Positions 33,943 to 43,747 of a stretch of 64,000 nt of DNA are shown here, one piece after another. Below the pieces are notes generated by a model. That model was given only the letters and a program-made list of their open reading frames with translations, was not told the DNA's origin and made no database searches. This DNA is from Phocicoccus pinnipedialis. GTDB taxonomy: Bacteria; Bacillota; Bacilli; Staphylococcales; Salinicoccaceae. The position numbers and the translations under genes are program-made. The stretch covers positions 1-64,000 of the forward strand of contig NZ_CAJEWB010000010.1 in assembly GCF_903994035.1 (NCBI RefSeq). Direction: 5' to 3'. Position 1 is the first letter of the stretch, and each line of letters opens with the position of its first letter.

Positions 33943-34734
33943 GTGGACCATTTTTATCAACTGGGCTGGACGCTCGATCCAATAGGTGGGTCTTCAAAGT
34001 CAGCGTACAAAGCCGAAATTGATGGCGACAAATTTTTCTTAAAACGCAATACGAGTCCTTTTATTACGACATTATCGGTAGAAGGAATTGTACCCCAACT
34101 AGTCTGGACTAAGAGAATAGAAACAGGCGAAGTTGTCACTGCGCAACATTGGAAAAATGGTCGTGAACTTAAGAAAACTGAAATGAACTCTAGCCGTGTT
34201 GCACGACTTATGAATAAAATTCATTCCTCAAATAAGTTGTTAAATACACTTGAACAGCTTGGTATGAAACCAATGCTACCTGAACTTTTACTTGATAAAA
34301 TTCAAACTTCTCTCTCACCAAAAGTGAATGCTCACCATATTGTCCGTTCGTCAATTAAGTACTTAGAAAACAAAGTACCTCAGATTGATGCGGAATTTTG
34401 TCGAGTGTGCCATGGGGACGTTAACCATCACAACTGGTTATTAAGTGATGAAGACGAACTCTACTTAGTTGACTGGGAAGGTGCAATGATTGCTGATCCA
34501 GCGATTGACCTAGGCATGGTGCTCTATACTTATGTAGATTTTTCAGAATGGGATGAGTGGTTATCTAAATATGGTAGACCACTTAATTTTGATTTGCGTC
34601 AGCGTATGAAGTGGTACACGCTTGTTCAAGGAATCACTATGGTTCAATGGTATGAGGATAGAAAACGATTCAGAGAAATGAATGAATGGATTCTTTTCCT
34701 AAATGATGTTTTAAATAAAGATAAATTCGTATAA
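33943..34734 (+). CDS. ytmP: Aminoglycoside-phosphotransferase-fold protein YtmP
   Basis: The 263-residue protein has the choline/aminoglycoside kinase fold. The catalytic loop is C-H-G-D-V-N-H-H-N-W (about residue 155) and the metal-binding segment is L-V-D-W-E-G-A (about 175), followed by D-P-A-I-D-L-G. Relatives phosphorylate small alcohols or sugars. The substrate of YtmP is unknown. The frame opens at GTG 33934 inside AGAGGTGAA. GTG 33943 fits the spacing better. It is followed 12 nt later by trmB, the Bacillus order. Confidence 0.88.
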   Translation: MDHFYQLGWTLDPIGGSSKSAYKAEIDGDKFFLKRNTSPFITTLSVEGIVPQLVWTKRIETGEVVTAQHWKNGRELKKTEMNSSRVARLMNKIHSSNKLLNTLEQLGMKPMLPELLLDKIQTSLSPKVNAHHIVRSSIKYLENKVPQIDAEFCRVCHGDVNHHNWLLSDEDELYLVDWEGAMIADPAIDLGMVLYTYVDFSEWDEWLSKYGRPLNFDLRQRMKWYTLVQGITMVQWYEDRKRFREMNEWILFLNDVLNKDKFV

Positions 34735-34746
34735 GAGGTAAATACA

Positions 34747-35382
34747 TTGAGAATGAGAAATAAGCCTTGGGCGATTGATTATTTAAATGAACACGCCCAT
34801 ATTGTGGATACTGAAGGAAAGTATACTAAAAACATCAGTGCATTTTTTGATAAAGAACAGCCTATTCATCTAGAAATAGGAACAGGCATGGGAACTTTCA
34901 TTACAACACTCGCAGAACGCCATCCGGACATTAACTTTGTTGGTGTAGAGGTCGCAAAAGATGTTTTAATCCGCGTATTAGAAAAAGTCATAGAAAAAAA
35001 TCTGACGAACGTGAGATTATTATTATTTGATGCAACAACACTGACAGATTACTTTAATCCACAAGAAATTGACAGAGTGTATTTAAACTTCTCGGATCCG
35101 TGGCCAAAAAATCGTCATGCAAAAAGAAGATTAACACACGAAAACTTCTTGAAACAGTACGAAGTGATTTTGAAGGATGACGGAGATTTGCAGTTCAAGA
35201 CAGACAATCGCGGATTATTCGAGTTCAGTCTGATCTCGATGAACCAGTATAGTATGGACTTTAATGAAATCAACTTGGACGTACACGCAAACGAGCCAGA
35301 AGACAATATAAGAACAGAGTATGAAAATAAATTTTCAGCACTTGGAAACAAAATATATCTAATTAACGTAAACTTTAAATAA
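34747..35382 (+). CDS. trmB: tRNA (guanine-N7-)-methyltransferase
   Basis: TrmB makes m7G at tRNA position 46. The 211-residue protein has the SAM motif E-I-G-T-G-M-G-T-F (near 40) and the catalytic signature F-S-D-P-W-P-K-N-R-H-A-K-R-R (about 115-128), plus the C-terminal T-E-Y-E-N-K-F motif. The start is TTG (M-R-M-R-N-K-P-W matches family starts), 8 nt after AAGAGGT; ATG 34753 is an alternative. It is cotranscribed with ytmP. Confidence 0.95.
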   Translation: MRMRNKPWAIDYLNEHAHIVDTEGKYTKNISAFFDKEQPIHLEIGTGMGTFITTLAERHPDINFVGVEVAKDVLIRVLEKVIEKNLTNVRLLLFDATTLTDYFNPQEIDRVYLNFSDPWPKNRHAKRRLTHENFLKQYEVILKDDGDLQFKTDNRGLFEFSLISMNQYSMDFNEINLDVHANEPEDNIRTEYENKFSALGNKIYLINVNFK

Positions 35383-35392
35383 GTTGGATGGA

Positions 35393-35424
35393 CACCCCTC
35401 AAGCAGAGCCTGAGGGGTGTTTTT
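35393..35424 (+). terminator. Terminator after trmB
   Basis: CACCCCTCA / TGAGGGGTG with a 9-nt loop is followed by TTTTTGTG. Confidence 0.9.
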
Positions 35425-35596
35425 GTGTGCGGTATAATTCTGCTTTTTCAAAACATGATGATGATCTTTTCGTTCATAATCTCTATTTCATTTAACATGA
35501 AAACCTTTACCTGATGATGCAAATATTTTAATTTGATTTTAAGTTAATGTAGAACTTTGGTAAAATAAAAAGAAATGAAAGATTTGGGGTGCCTGA

Positions 35597-36790
35597 ATGA
35601 CAAAGTTTAATTTTGATGAGGTAACTTCAAGAGAAGGTACGTGCAGTATTCAATATGACGCGACCGAGCTTATCTTCGGTAAGAAAGATCTCGCGCCATT
35701 CTGGATTGCTGACATGGACATCAAAACTCCTGAGGCTATCAGAGAAGCATTAAAAAAACGTATTGATAATGGTATTTTTGGATATACATTATGGCAAACG
35801 GACTGTTTCTACGAGCCGATTAAAAAGTGGTGGTCTGAGCGCCACAATGTAGAGTTACATAACGATGACATTCAATACGCAACGAGCGTGCTGTTTGCTG
35901 TTGCAGCTGTCTTAAAATCAAAAACAGAGCCTGGTGACGCTGTCATGCTAACTGTACCAACATATAATTCATTTGTTGGGCTTTTAGAAGAAAACGATTT
36001 AAAGAGAGTAGAGTGTGAGCTTGATTTAAAAGATGGTCAGTATTCTCTCGATATAGATGTCTTCAGAAAAACAATCGAAGATAATGATGTGAAAGTTTAC
36101 ATTCACTGCAACCCACACAACCCAACCGGTCTAATCTGGACTAAAGAACAACAAGATGAAATGATGCAGATCTGTGAAGAGAATAATGTGTACTTTATCA
36201 GTGATGAGATACATAAGGATTTTGTCCGTCCCAAAGAATTGTTCTACTCAGTTGCGAACTTAATTAATAAATATGAGAAATCTATAGTGATTACTGGATT
36301 AGGTAAATCATTTAACTTAGCAAGTCTTCCATTTGCATATACAGTTTCTAAAGACTATGAGATACAAGAATCAATCACTAAATTAATGGAACAGCTGCAT
36401 TGTGGGACTGTTTCATCTCTAGCATTAATCGCATTAGAAACAGCTTATAACGAATGTGGAGAGTGGATGGATGCTTTAAACGACTATATCCATGACAATC
36501 TTGTGTATGTAAAATCTTATATCGATGAAAACCTAAGCGAATATATGTCACTTGAAGTTCCGAAGGCAACATACTTAGCTTGGATTGATTTCAGTAAATC
36601 TGGATTCGTCGGTGAAGAAGTTCAGAGAGCATTAATTGATGTTGGTGGACTCGCAATCAGCCCTGGAGACTTATATTTAGATCCAGGTCATACACACGTT
36701 CGGTTTAACGTAGGATTCAGAAGAGAACTTATTGAAGATGCAATGAAGCGAATCGAAAAGTCATTCAAATACTTAGAAGCGTATAATTAA
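35597..36790 (+). CDS. patB: PatB/MalY-type cystathionine beta-lyase
   Basis: The 397-residue fold I PLP enzyme resembles MalY/PatB C-S lyases, which split cystathionine or cysteine S-conjugates to thiol, pyruvate and ammonia. N172-P-H-N-P-T-G178 and D203-E bind PLP, and K237 in T-G-L-G-K-S-F-N is the Schiff-base lysine. The N-terminal W-I-A-D-M-D-I-K-T-P (36-45) is the family start. TTTGGGGTG serves as ribosome-binding site. It is monocistronic. The 215 bases before it contain the trmB terminator but no other clear feature. Confidence 0.9.
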   Translation: MTKFNFDEVTSREGTCSIQYDATELIFGKKDLAPFWIADMDIKTPEAIREALKKRIDNGIFGYTLWQTDCFYEPIKKWWSERHNVELHNDDIQYATSVLFAVAAVLKSKTEPGDAVMLTVPTYNSFVGLLEENDLKRVECELDLKDGQYSLDIDVFRKTIEDNDVKVYIHCNPHNPTGLIWTKEQQDEMMQICEENNVYFISDEIHKDFVRPKELFYSVANLINKYEKSIVITGLGKSFNLASLPFAYTVSKDYEIQESITKLMEQLHCGTVSSLALIALETAYNECGEWMDALNDYIHDNLVYVKSYIDENLSEYMSLEVPKATYLAWIDFSKSGFVGEEVQRALIDVGGLAISPGDLYLDPGHTHVRFNVGFRRELIEDAMKRIEKSFKYLEAYN

Positions 36791-36793
36791 AAA

Positions 36794-36823
36794 CATGGAG
36801 ATTACTGAATAGTAATCTCCATG
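36794..36823 (+). terminator. Shared hairpin of convergent genes
   Basis: CATGGAGATTACT / AGTAATCTCCATG with loop GAAT overlaps the last codons of the minus-strand gene. T tracts are weak on both sides. Confidence 0.6.
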
Positions 36824-37095
36824 ATTTCCCCTGTATATTTGTTAGCAAGGAAGTTATACTTTTGTGTCTCATCATTCTGTTCGACATGTAGCACACCACT
36901 GATTACATTTGGTTCAAGACCAAAGCGTTCAGCTTGGTTGTAGTCAAACGATACAAAAGAAATACCGTCAAATTGCATGTACAAGTTGTTTAATACTTTT
37001 TCAGTATTTATTGTACGATAAGTGACAAACCATAACACTGCTGGAACAACAAATATTACACTGATTAAAATAGACCAAAAAACACGTTTAGACAT
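36802..37095 (-). CDS. Small membrane-anchored protein, unknown
   Basis: I do not recognise this 97-residue protein with confidence. It has an N-terminal membrane helix (about 5-24) with Lys/Arg before it, so the rest is probably outside the cell. The C-terminal part (E-Q-N-D-E-T-Q-K-Y-N-F-L-A-N-K-Y-T-G-E-I) has the strand-turn-strand look of PepSY-type domains. GGAGGC precedes the ATG. It is divergent from ytoP. Confidence 0.65.
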   Translation of the reverse strand: MSKRVFWSILISVIFVVPAVLWFVTYRTINTEKVLNNLYMQFDGISFVSFDYNQAERFGLEPNVISGVLHVEQNDETQKYNFLANKYTGEIMEITIQ

Positions 37096-37164
37096 AGTTT
37101 AGCCTCCTTCGTTTTTAGTCTACCATAATCTAAAATAAATATAAATTTACGAGGTGCAATTTTA

Positions 37165-38238
37165 ATGAATTTAACAGACAAAACTTTAGAACGCATGAAA
37201 ACATTAACTGAACTCCATGGTGCTCCTGGGTTCGAAGATCTTGTAAGAGACTATTTAAGAAAAGAGTTTGAAGCACTTGGTGCAGAAATAATAAGCGACG
37301 GACTCGGTGGCATTTTTGCAGTAAAAAAATCTAAAAATGAAGATGCTCCAGTTACGATGATTGCAGCGCATATGGACGAAGTTGGATTTATGGTTACAGA
37401 TATCCAAGACAACGGTCTGATTAAATTCATCCCGCTTGGTGGTTGGTCAACAGATGTTTTATTAAGTCAAAAAATGAAATTAAGGACTAAAGAAAATAAA
37501 GAAATTACTGGAGTTATCGGTTCGGTACCTGTTCACTTCCGTCGTGGCGATAACAAAACAACAGAAATTAAAGATATGTTATTTGATGTTGGTGCTGACT
37601 CTAAAGAAGAGGTGCTCGAGATGGGTATCGAACTTGGAGACTCAATCGTACCTGATGTTAAATTTGAAATCATGGAAAACTCTAAGAAGTTACTCGCAAA
37701 AGCATGGGATAACAGATACGGTTGTTTAATTGCATTAGAAGTACTAGAAGAATTAAAAGACACAGAACTGGACTGTCATTTATATGTAGGTGCGAATGTT
37801 CAAGAGGAAGTTGGACTTCGCGGTGCAAAGGTGAGCTCTAACTTAATAAAACCAGACGTTGCATTCGTCGTAGACTGCTCTCCAGCAAACGACATGATGG
37901 GGAAGAAGAACGATACAGGACAATTAGGAAAAGGAACGCTTATTAGAATCATGGACCGCACAATGATTCTGCGTAAAAACATGCGTGACTTCTTACTTGA
38001 AACGGCAAACAAACATAAAGTGAACTATCAATATTACACGTCACCAGGTGGAACGGATGCAGGTAGCATCCATGTATCAAATGACGGTGTACCTTCTGCA
38101 GTAGTAGGAATTTGCTCAAGATACATCCACACAAGTCATTCAATCATTAACTATGAAGATTATCTAAACGCAAAAACATTACTTATAGAGTTGGTTAAAG
38201 ATGTGGATTCTAAGAAAGTAGAAGAATTAAGAGGATAA
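37165..38238 (+). CDS. ytoP: M42-family glutamyl aminopeptidase (YtoP)
   Basis: The 357-residue enzyme is an M42 (FrvX-like) metallo-aminopeptidase. Its two-metal ligands are visible in order: H in A-A-H-M-D-E-V-G (near 68), D in W-D-N-R-Y-G, the E-E of Q-E-E-V-G-L-R-G, D in V-D-C-S-P, and H in Y-I-H-T-S-H-S near the C-terminus. Such enzymes form dodecameric tetrahedra and trim N-terminal acidic or neutral residues. GAGGTG precedes the ATG. It starts a run of closely spaced genes ytoP to murC. Confidence 0.92.
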   Translation: MNLTDKTLERMKTLTELHGAPGFEDLVRDYLRKEFEALGAEIISDGLGGIFAVKKSKNEDAPVTMIAAHMDEVGFMVTDIQDNGLIKFIPLGGWSTDVLLSQKMKLRTKENKEITGVIGSVPVHFRRGDNKTTEIKDMLFDVGADSKEEVLEMGIELGDSIVPDVKFEIMENSKKLLAKAWDNRYGCLIALEVLEELKDTELDCHLYVGANVQEEVGLRGAKVSSNLIKPDVAFVVDCSPANDMMGKKNDTGQLGKGTLIRIMDRTMILRKNMRDFLLETANKHKVNYQYYTSPGGTDAGSIHVSNDGVPSAVVGICSRYIHTSHSIINYEDYLNAKTLLIELVKDVDSKKVEELRG

Positions 38239-38241
38239 TAG

Positions 38242-39234
38242 ATGATGAAAAACCTACTCAACAGGTGGTTTATTGACGGCATGAGTTTCATGGCGCTTGG
38301 ACTATTTTCTTCACTCATAATTGGTTTGATACTGAAGACAATCGGACAATATATAGAAGTGTTCAGTGCACTTACGGACATCGGAGAACTTGCGATGTCA
38401 CTTGCGGGAGCTGCCATAGGGGCTGCTATTGCGGTGGGGTTAAAAAGTCCACCACTCATCATATTTTCATCAGTAATTGTTGGACAAGCTGCCTACATTG
38501 AAGGTGGTGTTGCTGGCGCATACATTACAATGATTTTAATTATTGAGATAGCAAGACTTTACCAGAAGAGAACGCCAATTGATATTTTGGTTAGTCCTTT
38601 CTTAACAATCGTGAGCGGGGTATACATAGGTAAATTCTTTGGACCATATGTTTCAAAGTTCATGAGTCAAATTGGAGAATTCATTAATTTTGCCACAACA
38701 CAAAACCCATTCTTAATGGGAATGCTCGTTGCGGTTGTATTTGGTGTGGTACTAACCGCGCCTATCTCTAGTGCTGGACTTGCAATCATGTTGGACATCA
38801 GCGGACTTGCAGCGGGTGCTGCAGTTATTGGTTGTTGTTGTCACATGGTTGGACTCGCTGTAACGGGGTACAAGGATAACGGTGTCTCAGGGCTCTTATC
38901 AATAGGTGTTGGTACTTCAATGTTGCAAGTAGCTAACATCATACGTAATCCATTTATCATCTTACCTCCTACAATCGCGAGTGCGATTATCGCACCGATC
39001 ATGGCGGTGTTTTGGCCGATGGAAAACAACAGCGCTGGTGCAGGTATGGGAACGAGTGGCTTCGTTGGTCAAATTATGGCCATAGAGTCTATGGGTCCCG
39101 GTACTAAAACGTGGATATTAATAGCAATATTTCATATAATATTACCAGCAGTGGTCACATATATTCTTTATAGAGTTCTTTATACGTACCGTTTAATTAA
39201 AGATGGTGACCAAAAGCTTAACTTAGGTAGCTAA
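38242..39234 (+). CDS. PTS EIIC-like membrane protein
   Basis: The 330-residue polytopic protein (8-10 membrane segments) resembles the PTS_EIIC_2 family, found without partner EIIA/EIIB domains. Gly/Ala-rich segments (S-L-A-G-A-A-I-G-A-A-I-A-V-G near 55) and A-P-I-S-S-A-G-L-A near 175 fit the family. G-C-C-C-H-M-V-G is notable for three consecutive Cys. A transport role is likely and a phosphotransfer role is unproven. It starts 3 nt after ytoP. Confidence 0.78.
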   Translation: MMKNLLNRWFIDGMSFMALGLFSSLIIGLILKTIGQYIEVFSALTDIGELAMSLAGAAIGAAIAVGLKSPPLIIFSSVIVGQAAYIEGGVAGAYITMILIIEIARLYQKRTPIDILVSPFLTIVSGVYIGKFFGPYVSKFMSQIGEFINFATTQNPFLMGMLVAVVFGVVLTAPISSAGLAIMLDISGLAAGAAVIGCCCHMVGLAVTGYKDNGVSGLLSIGVGTSMLQVANIIRNPFIILPPTIASAIIAPIMAVFWPMENNSAGAGMGTSGFVGQIMAIESMGPGTKTWILIAIFHIILPAVVTYILYRVLYTYRLIKDGDQKLNLGS

Positions 39235-39250
39235 TGAGCGGAGGATTTAA

Positions 39251-40069
39251 ATGAATGTAGTACAGTTGAAAGACTTGATACTCGAAAAATTAAATGAGCA
39301 TACTCTCGATTACAACGAGAAATTTGATAGAAAACAGGAAACTCTACGAATAGAACGTAAAGACAATCGTGAGGGTGTAAATATAGAGCTCAATAAATTA
39401 TTAAACAAGGTTACAAAGGATAAAAAATTCCTAGATGAAGTGGTATACTATATAACTGAAACTTTAAAACGCATGGGGGAAGAAGAAAGTAGTCGTGAGA
39501 TTACTAAGCATGTTTTTCCAGTAGTTAGAAGTACTAGTTTTCCTAAAGAAATGAAAACAGGCACGAAATTCATTATTGAAGCACATACTGCAGAGACAAA
39601 CATTTACTATGCATTCGACTTTGGTACAGGATACGAGTTACTAGGCGAAGATAGTCTTGAAAAATATGAACTCACAGAAGAAACATTAAAGTTTCATGCG
39701 TTTAAAAACTTAAGCCATTTACCAATCGAAATGAAGATGGAAACAGTTCAAGAGAACGACTTTTATTTCATTAGTCATAAAGATGGATATGATGCATCAA
39801 GAATTCTAAACAAAGGGTTCCTAGATGATATGCATAAAAAAATTTTGGGAGAAATGATGATTGGCCTACCACACCAAGACGTACTGATTATTGCAGACGT
39901 TAAGAACGAAGTAGGTTATGACATACTTGCTCAGATGATGATGCAGTACTTCGCAGAAGGACTGACACCGATCACGAGTTTATCATTCTCTTATAGAGAT
40001 AAGAAATTAGAACCAGTGTTTATTTTAGGAAAAGCACGTGATTACAATAAGTATAAAGGTGGAAAATAA
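39251..40069 (+). CDS. ytpQ: DUF1444-family protein YtpQ
   Basis: The 272-residue soluble protein matches the DUF1444/YtpQ family in position (ytoP...ytpQ-ytpR) and length. It has a charged helical N-terminus, a central alpha/beta region and a C-terminal S-L-S-F-S-Y-R-D-K-K-L-E-P-V-F-I-L-G-K-A-R. Its function is not known. GGAGGA precedes the ATG, and the stop overlaps the ytpR start (TAATG). Confidence 0.88.
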   Translation: MNVVQLKDLILEKLNEHTLDYNEKFDRKQETLRIERKDNREGVNIELNKLLNKVTKDKKFLDEVVYYITETLKRMGEEESSREITKHVFPVVRSTSFPKEMKTGTKFIIEAHTAETNIYYAFDFGTGYELLGEDSLEKYELTEETLKFHAFKNLSHLPIEMKMETVQENDFYFISHKDGYDASRILNKGFLDDMHKKILGEMMIGLPHQDVLIIADVKNEVGYDILAQMMMQYFAEGLTPITSLSFSYRDKKLEPVFILGKARDYNKYKGGK

Positions 40070-40656
40070 TGAGACTGACTTACAATAAAAACCATGTGGG
40101 AGATGTACTTTTAGTTACATTGAAAGGTGCAAATGACCCTGAATACATACATCTTGATGGTGTAACATTAATCAAAGATAACGGTGAAATAGTTGGCCTT
40201 AATATTTTTGATGCGAGTGAGAAATTCAGTGAAGACACTTTAAATTCTGAATTAAGTAATGAAGCGACTGTATCTGAAATTAATAGCGTATTAAAAAAAG
40301 CAGGGGCAGAGACAATTGAGCCAGACCTAAGCCCGAAATTTGTAGTTGGATATGTTTTAACTCGTGAAGATCATCCAGATGCAACACGTTTAAATGTTAC
40401 AACTGTAGACGTAGGTGATGAGACATTACAAATTGTTTGTGGTGCGAAAAACGTGGACAAAGGTCAAAAAGTTGTAGTAGCAAAACCAGGTGCAATCATG
40501 CAAAATGGATTATATATCAAACCATCTGAACTACGTGGTGTAGAATCAAACGGTATGATCTGTTCTAAGCGTGAATTAGGACTTCCACAAGATGAAGATG
40601 GAATTTATGTATTACCTGAAACTTACAATGTAGGCGATGAATTTAAAGCAGAATAG
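40069..40656 (+). CDS. ytpR: tRNA-binding domain protein YtpR
   Basis: The 195-residue protein carries a C-terminal EMAPII/OB-fold tRNA-binding domain (about 95-190) like that of the PheT N-terminus. The motifs are V-G-Y-V-L...H-P-D-A-T-R-L-N, I-V-C-G-A-K-N-V, and L-R-G-V-E-S-N-G-M-I-C-S. The first 90 residues form the YtpR-specific N-terminal domain. It may bind or check tRNA, but the physiological role is unknown. It is coupled to ytpQ and followed 9 nt later by the SftA-like gene. Confidence 0.9.
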   Translation: MRLTYNKNHVGDVLLVTLKGANDPEYIHLDGVTLIKDNGEIVGLNIFDASEKFSEDTLNSELSNEATVSEINSVLKKAGAETIEPDLSPKFVVGYVLTREDHPDATRLNVTTVDVGDETLQIVCGAKNVDKGQKVVVAKPGAIMQNGLYIKPSELRGVESNGMICSKRELGLPQDEDGIYVLPETYNVGDEFKAE

Positions 40657-40665
40657 GTGAGTGAA

Positions 40666-42360
40666 ATGCGTCGAAATAGACCGAACAGAGATCGTCAATT
40701 TAATAGTGAAAATGTAGATAATTTACGTCAACGTGAAAGTTTTCCGTTCCCATTTGAAGTGGACGGAGACACAGGAGAAAAAATAGATTTTACTAAAACT
40801 GACTCTGTGAGACGTAGGTCTAGTCAAGATGGAAAAACGAAGAGCAACACGCCACAAGACACTTTTTATGAGAGAAGAAAAATAAAGCGTCCGACTAGTC
40901 ATACCATCACAAAGGCACGACGCGTTCCTTCTGCAATTTATGGAACAAAAAATCCTCACCAAAAAGAGCAAGACCCTAAAGAAATTTATGGAGAAAAGTT
41001 TAAAAACTATAACTCCAGTCTTGTAGAATCTATCGTGCGTAAGAGAAAAGAACGTGAGAAACGTGAGTTAGAACGTCAAAAGCGTTTAAGAAAACTTGGA
41101 CATACGTATAAGTTATCAAGTTCAATTGCACCACTCAATCAAACGAATCAATCCGACGAAGATAATAAAGAAATTCTCGTTCAGGTTGAAAAAGAAAATA
41201 ATGAAATACCGCTGCCATTTAAAGCGGATCTTTCAAACAGAGATAAGAGACGTGGTCCTTCAATTACACTTCCGCCAATCAACATGCTTGGTAAGGAACA
41301 AGATATGTCATTTCTTAAGTACAATACGGATGATTTTCGTGCAATCAATGAAATTCTTGATACTGTTGGAGTGGAAGGTCGTGCAACGGTCTTTGAGTCC
41401 AATGGAGTGATTGGTCGTTATGGTATCAAGCTCGAACCTAATTTTAAACTGACACATATAGATGAAGTTAAGAGAGAATTAGAAGCTATTTTAGAAATTC
41501 CCAATGTACGTATCTACTCTCAAGTGCTCGGAAACCATAATATTGCGATTGAGTTTCCTATTAAAGAGTCATATCCCATCTACTTTAAATCTGTATTTAT
41601 GAACTCGGGTTTAAAGCTACGAAAGAATGACTTTAAATTTGTGCTCGGTAAAACTGTGGACAATAAAATCTTCGGTTATGAATTACGTAAAGCAGGGCAT
41701 GTCTTGATTTATGGAAATGCGGATGGCAAATCTAACGTAATAGACAGTGTATTAATCTCTATGCTGATGAATCATACAACGAATGAATTCCAATTCAAAA
41801 TTTTTTCAGAAACATTAGCGTTTAAACATTATGAAAAATTACCTCAACATATAGGAAATATTCAGTCTGTTCTAGGAAATAGTGCGCTACATGATATAAT
41901 AGATGAGTTGAATAAAAGGAATATTCAATTTAGGCGTGCGCACGTGAGAAACATACAGAGCTTTAACACACGTGTGAAGAATGAATCTAAAAAGAGCACT
42001 ATTATTGTTTATATTGATAATGTGGCTGATTTATTCGAAAGTAACAATATTGAAGCAATGCGCGCAGTCGTACAAATTCTTAAGCAAGGTAAGGCACTGG
42101 GAATTCATTTAATCTTGAATCACGACCGAACTGATGTTGGAATTAGATACGAGCTCTTACATATGTTACAAACGAAGATTTCATATTATGACGAGAAATC
42201 AACTGTAATTGATGGGGCAGATAAGCTTATAAAAGGTAACGATGTGCTTGTTACTATTCCTACATCTAATAGACCTGTTAGGCTTAATTTAGCGATTGCT
42301 GAAGAACGGATGAAACAAGATATAATTGATTATATTTCTAAAACAGATGATGAAGGATAG
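40666..42360 (+). CDS. Degenerate SftA/FtsK-like protein at the ytpS locus
   Basis: This 564-residue protein occupies the place of ytpS/sftA. Residues 1-200 are basic, charged and probably disordered. The remainder aligns with the FtsK/SpoIIIE alpha-beta motor (L-P-P-I-N-M-L, then [32 protein letters not shown]). Key residues are lost: Walker A reads G-N-A-D-G-K-S (about residue 350, one residue short of G-x-x-G-x-G-K-S), Walker B ends D-N (about 451) rather than D-E, and the R-P-S after the sensor strand is absent. The DNA-binding gamma domain is missing, since the protein ends just after the motor. ATG 40666 after AGGTGAG is preferred to GTG 40657. Confidence 0.78.
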   Translation: MRRNRPNRDRQFNSENVDNLRQRESFPFPFEVDGDTGEKIDFTKTDSVRRRSSQDGKTKSNTPQDTFYERRKIKRPTSHTITKARRVPSAIYGTKNPHQKEQDPKEIYGEKFKNYNSSLVESIVRKRKEREKRELERQKRLRKLGHTYKLSSSIAPLNQTNQSDEDNKEILVQVEKENNEIPLPFKADLSNRDKRRGPSITLPPINMLGKEQDMSFLKYNTDDFRAINEILDTVGVEGRATVFESNGVIGRYGIKLEPNFKLTHIDEVKRELEAILEIPNVRIYSQVLGNHNIAIEFPIKESYPIYFKSVFMNSGLKLRKNDFKFVLGKTVDNKIFGYELRKAGHVLIYGNADGKSNVIDSVLISMLMNHTTNEFQFKIFSETLAFKHYEKLPQHIGNIQSVLGNSALHDIIDELNKRNIQFRRAHVRNIQSFNTRVKNESKKSTIIVYIDNVADLFESNNIEAMRAVVQILKQGKALGIHLILNHDRTDVGIRYELLHMLQTKISYYDEKSTVIDGADKLIKGNDVLVTIPTSNRPVRLNLAIAEERMKQDIIDYISKTDDEG

Positions 42361-42368
42361 GTGTAATT

Positions 42369-43667
42369 GTGGAGAGATTTCATTTCATCGGTATTAAAGG
42401 TGCTGGAATGAGTGCGCTCGCACAAGTTTTGTTCGACCTTGGACATGAAGTACAAGGTTCTGACATAACGGGCGAAGTCTTTACTGAATACCAATTGAGA
42501 AAGAAAGGCATAAAGATTCTTCCTTTCGATAAAAATAATATAGAAGAAGGCTTCACTTATATTGCGGGGAATGCCTTTAAAGATGACCATGAAGAAATTA
42601 GAGAAGCGTTAAATAAAGGATATAAGGTAATTCGCTACCATATCTTCTTAGCTGAGTTTATGAGTAAATTTACATCGATTGCCGTTACAGGGTCACACGG
42701 TAAAACATCTACTACTGGGCTTTTATCACACGTTATGAACGGTGATAAAAAGACGACGTACTTAATTGGAGACGGTACGGGATTTGGGGAAGTAGGATCT
42801 GAATACTTCGCTTTTGAATCATGCGAATACAGACGACACTTCTTAGCATACCATCCAGATTATGCAATCATTACTAATATCGACTTTGACCATCCGGACT
42901 ATTTCCAGGATATCCACGATGTTGTTTCAGCATTTCGTGAGATGGGTGCTCAGGTAAAAAAAGCAGTGATTGCGTATGGTGGTGACCAGTATATCCAGGA
43001 TATTGTTCTTGATGTACCAATCTACACTTACGGAATCGAAGGTGATTACGTTGTAACAGCTAAAAACGTTGAAGTTTTAAACAAAGGTACGCAATTTGAC
43101 TTGTATATTAAAGGTGAGTACATTGATACTATGCTCATTCCTATGTTCGGTGATCATCTCATTTTAAACTCATTAGCAGTGCTTACTGTATGTTATTTAG
43201 AAGGACTAAACTTTGAGAATATTAAAGATGCATTTATGACATATAAAGGAGTTAAAAGACGATTCTCTGAGACGATGCTTCATAACTACATTATTGTTGA
43301 TGACTATGCACATCACCCTAAAGAAATTGAAGCAACTCTTGAAACTGCACGTAAAAAGTATAAAGATAAAAAAATTGTATCGGTATTCCAACCGCATACG
43401 TTTTCTAGAACTGAGAAGTTCTTGAATGAATTTGCAGAGAGTTTATCTAAATCAGATAAAGCATATATCGTAAATATTTTTGGCTCCGCTCGGGAGCAAG
43501 CGGGCAATTTATCTAGTATAGACTTAGTTAATTTAATACCTGATGCTGAATTGTTGACTGAAAGTGATTTACAAGACCTTGATAAGCATGAGGATTCTGT
43601 AATTATCTTCATGGGAGCAGGGGATATTCAGAAGTATGAGAAGCGCTTTACAGAACTTATTTCATAG
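42369..43667 (+). CDS. murC: UDP-N-acetylmuramate-L-alanine ligase
   Basis: MurC adds L-alanine to UDP-MurNAc using ATP, the first step of the peptidoglycan stem peptide. The 432-residue Mur ligase has the N-terminal [10 protein letters not shown] (8-17), P-loop T-G-S-H-G-K112-T-S-T-T, and D-D-Y-A-H-H-P and F-Q-P-H-T-F-S-R motifs of MurC. The start is GTG after GATAGGTG. It follows the SftA-like gene closely, as in Bacillus. Confidence 0.96.
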   Translation: MERFHFIGIKGAGMSALAQVLFDLGHEVQGSDITGEVFTEYQLRKKGIKILPFDKNNIEEGFTYIAGNAFKDDHEEIREALNKGYKVIRYHIFLAEFMSKFTSIAVTGSHGKTSTTGLLSHVMNGDKKTTYLIGDGTGFGEVGSEYFAFESCEYRRHFLAYHPDYAIITNIDFDHPDYFQDIHDVVSAFREMGAQVKKAVIAYGGDQYIQDIVLDVPIYTYGIEGDYVVTAKNVEVLNKGTQFDLYIKGEYIDTMLIPMFGDHLILNSLAVLTVCYLEGLNFENIKDAFMTYKGVKRRFSETMLHNYIIVDDYAHHPKEIEATLETARKKYKDKKIVSVFQPHTFSRTEKFLNEFAESLSKSDKAYIVNIFGSAREQAGNLSSIDLVNLIPDAELLTESDLQDLDKHEDSVIIFMGAGDIQKYEKRFTELIS

Positions 43668-43682
43668 ACATCAAAATTGTAT

Positions 43683-43708
43683 GTTTAATAACCTCGTATT
43701 TAGGTTAA
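43683..43708 (+). promoter_or_regulatory. Possible SigB-type promoter of ytxG-ytxH
   Basis: GTTTAA (43683-43688), a 14-nt spacer and GGTTAA (43703-43708) resemble the SigB consensus with one or two mismatches in the -10. B. subtilis ytxG-ytxH is SigB-dependent, which supports the reading. Confidence 0.5.
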
Positions 43709-43747
43709 TAAATAGTATACACATTTAAGAATAGCGGAGGCGTTAAT

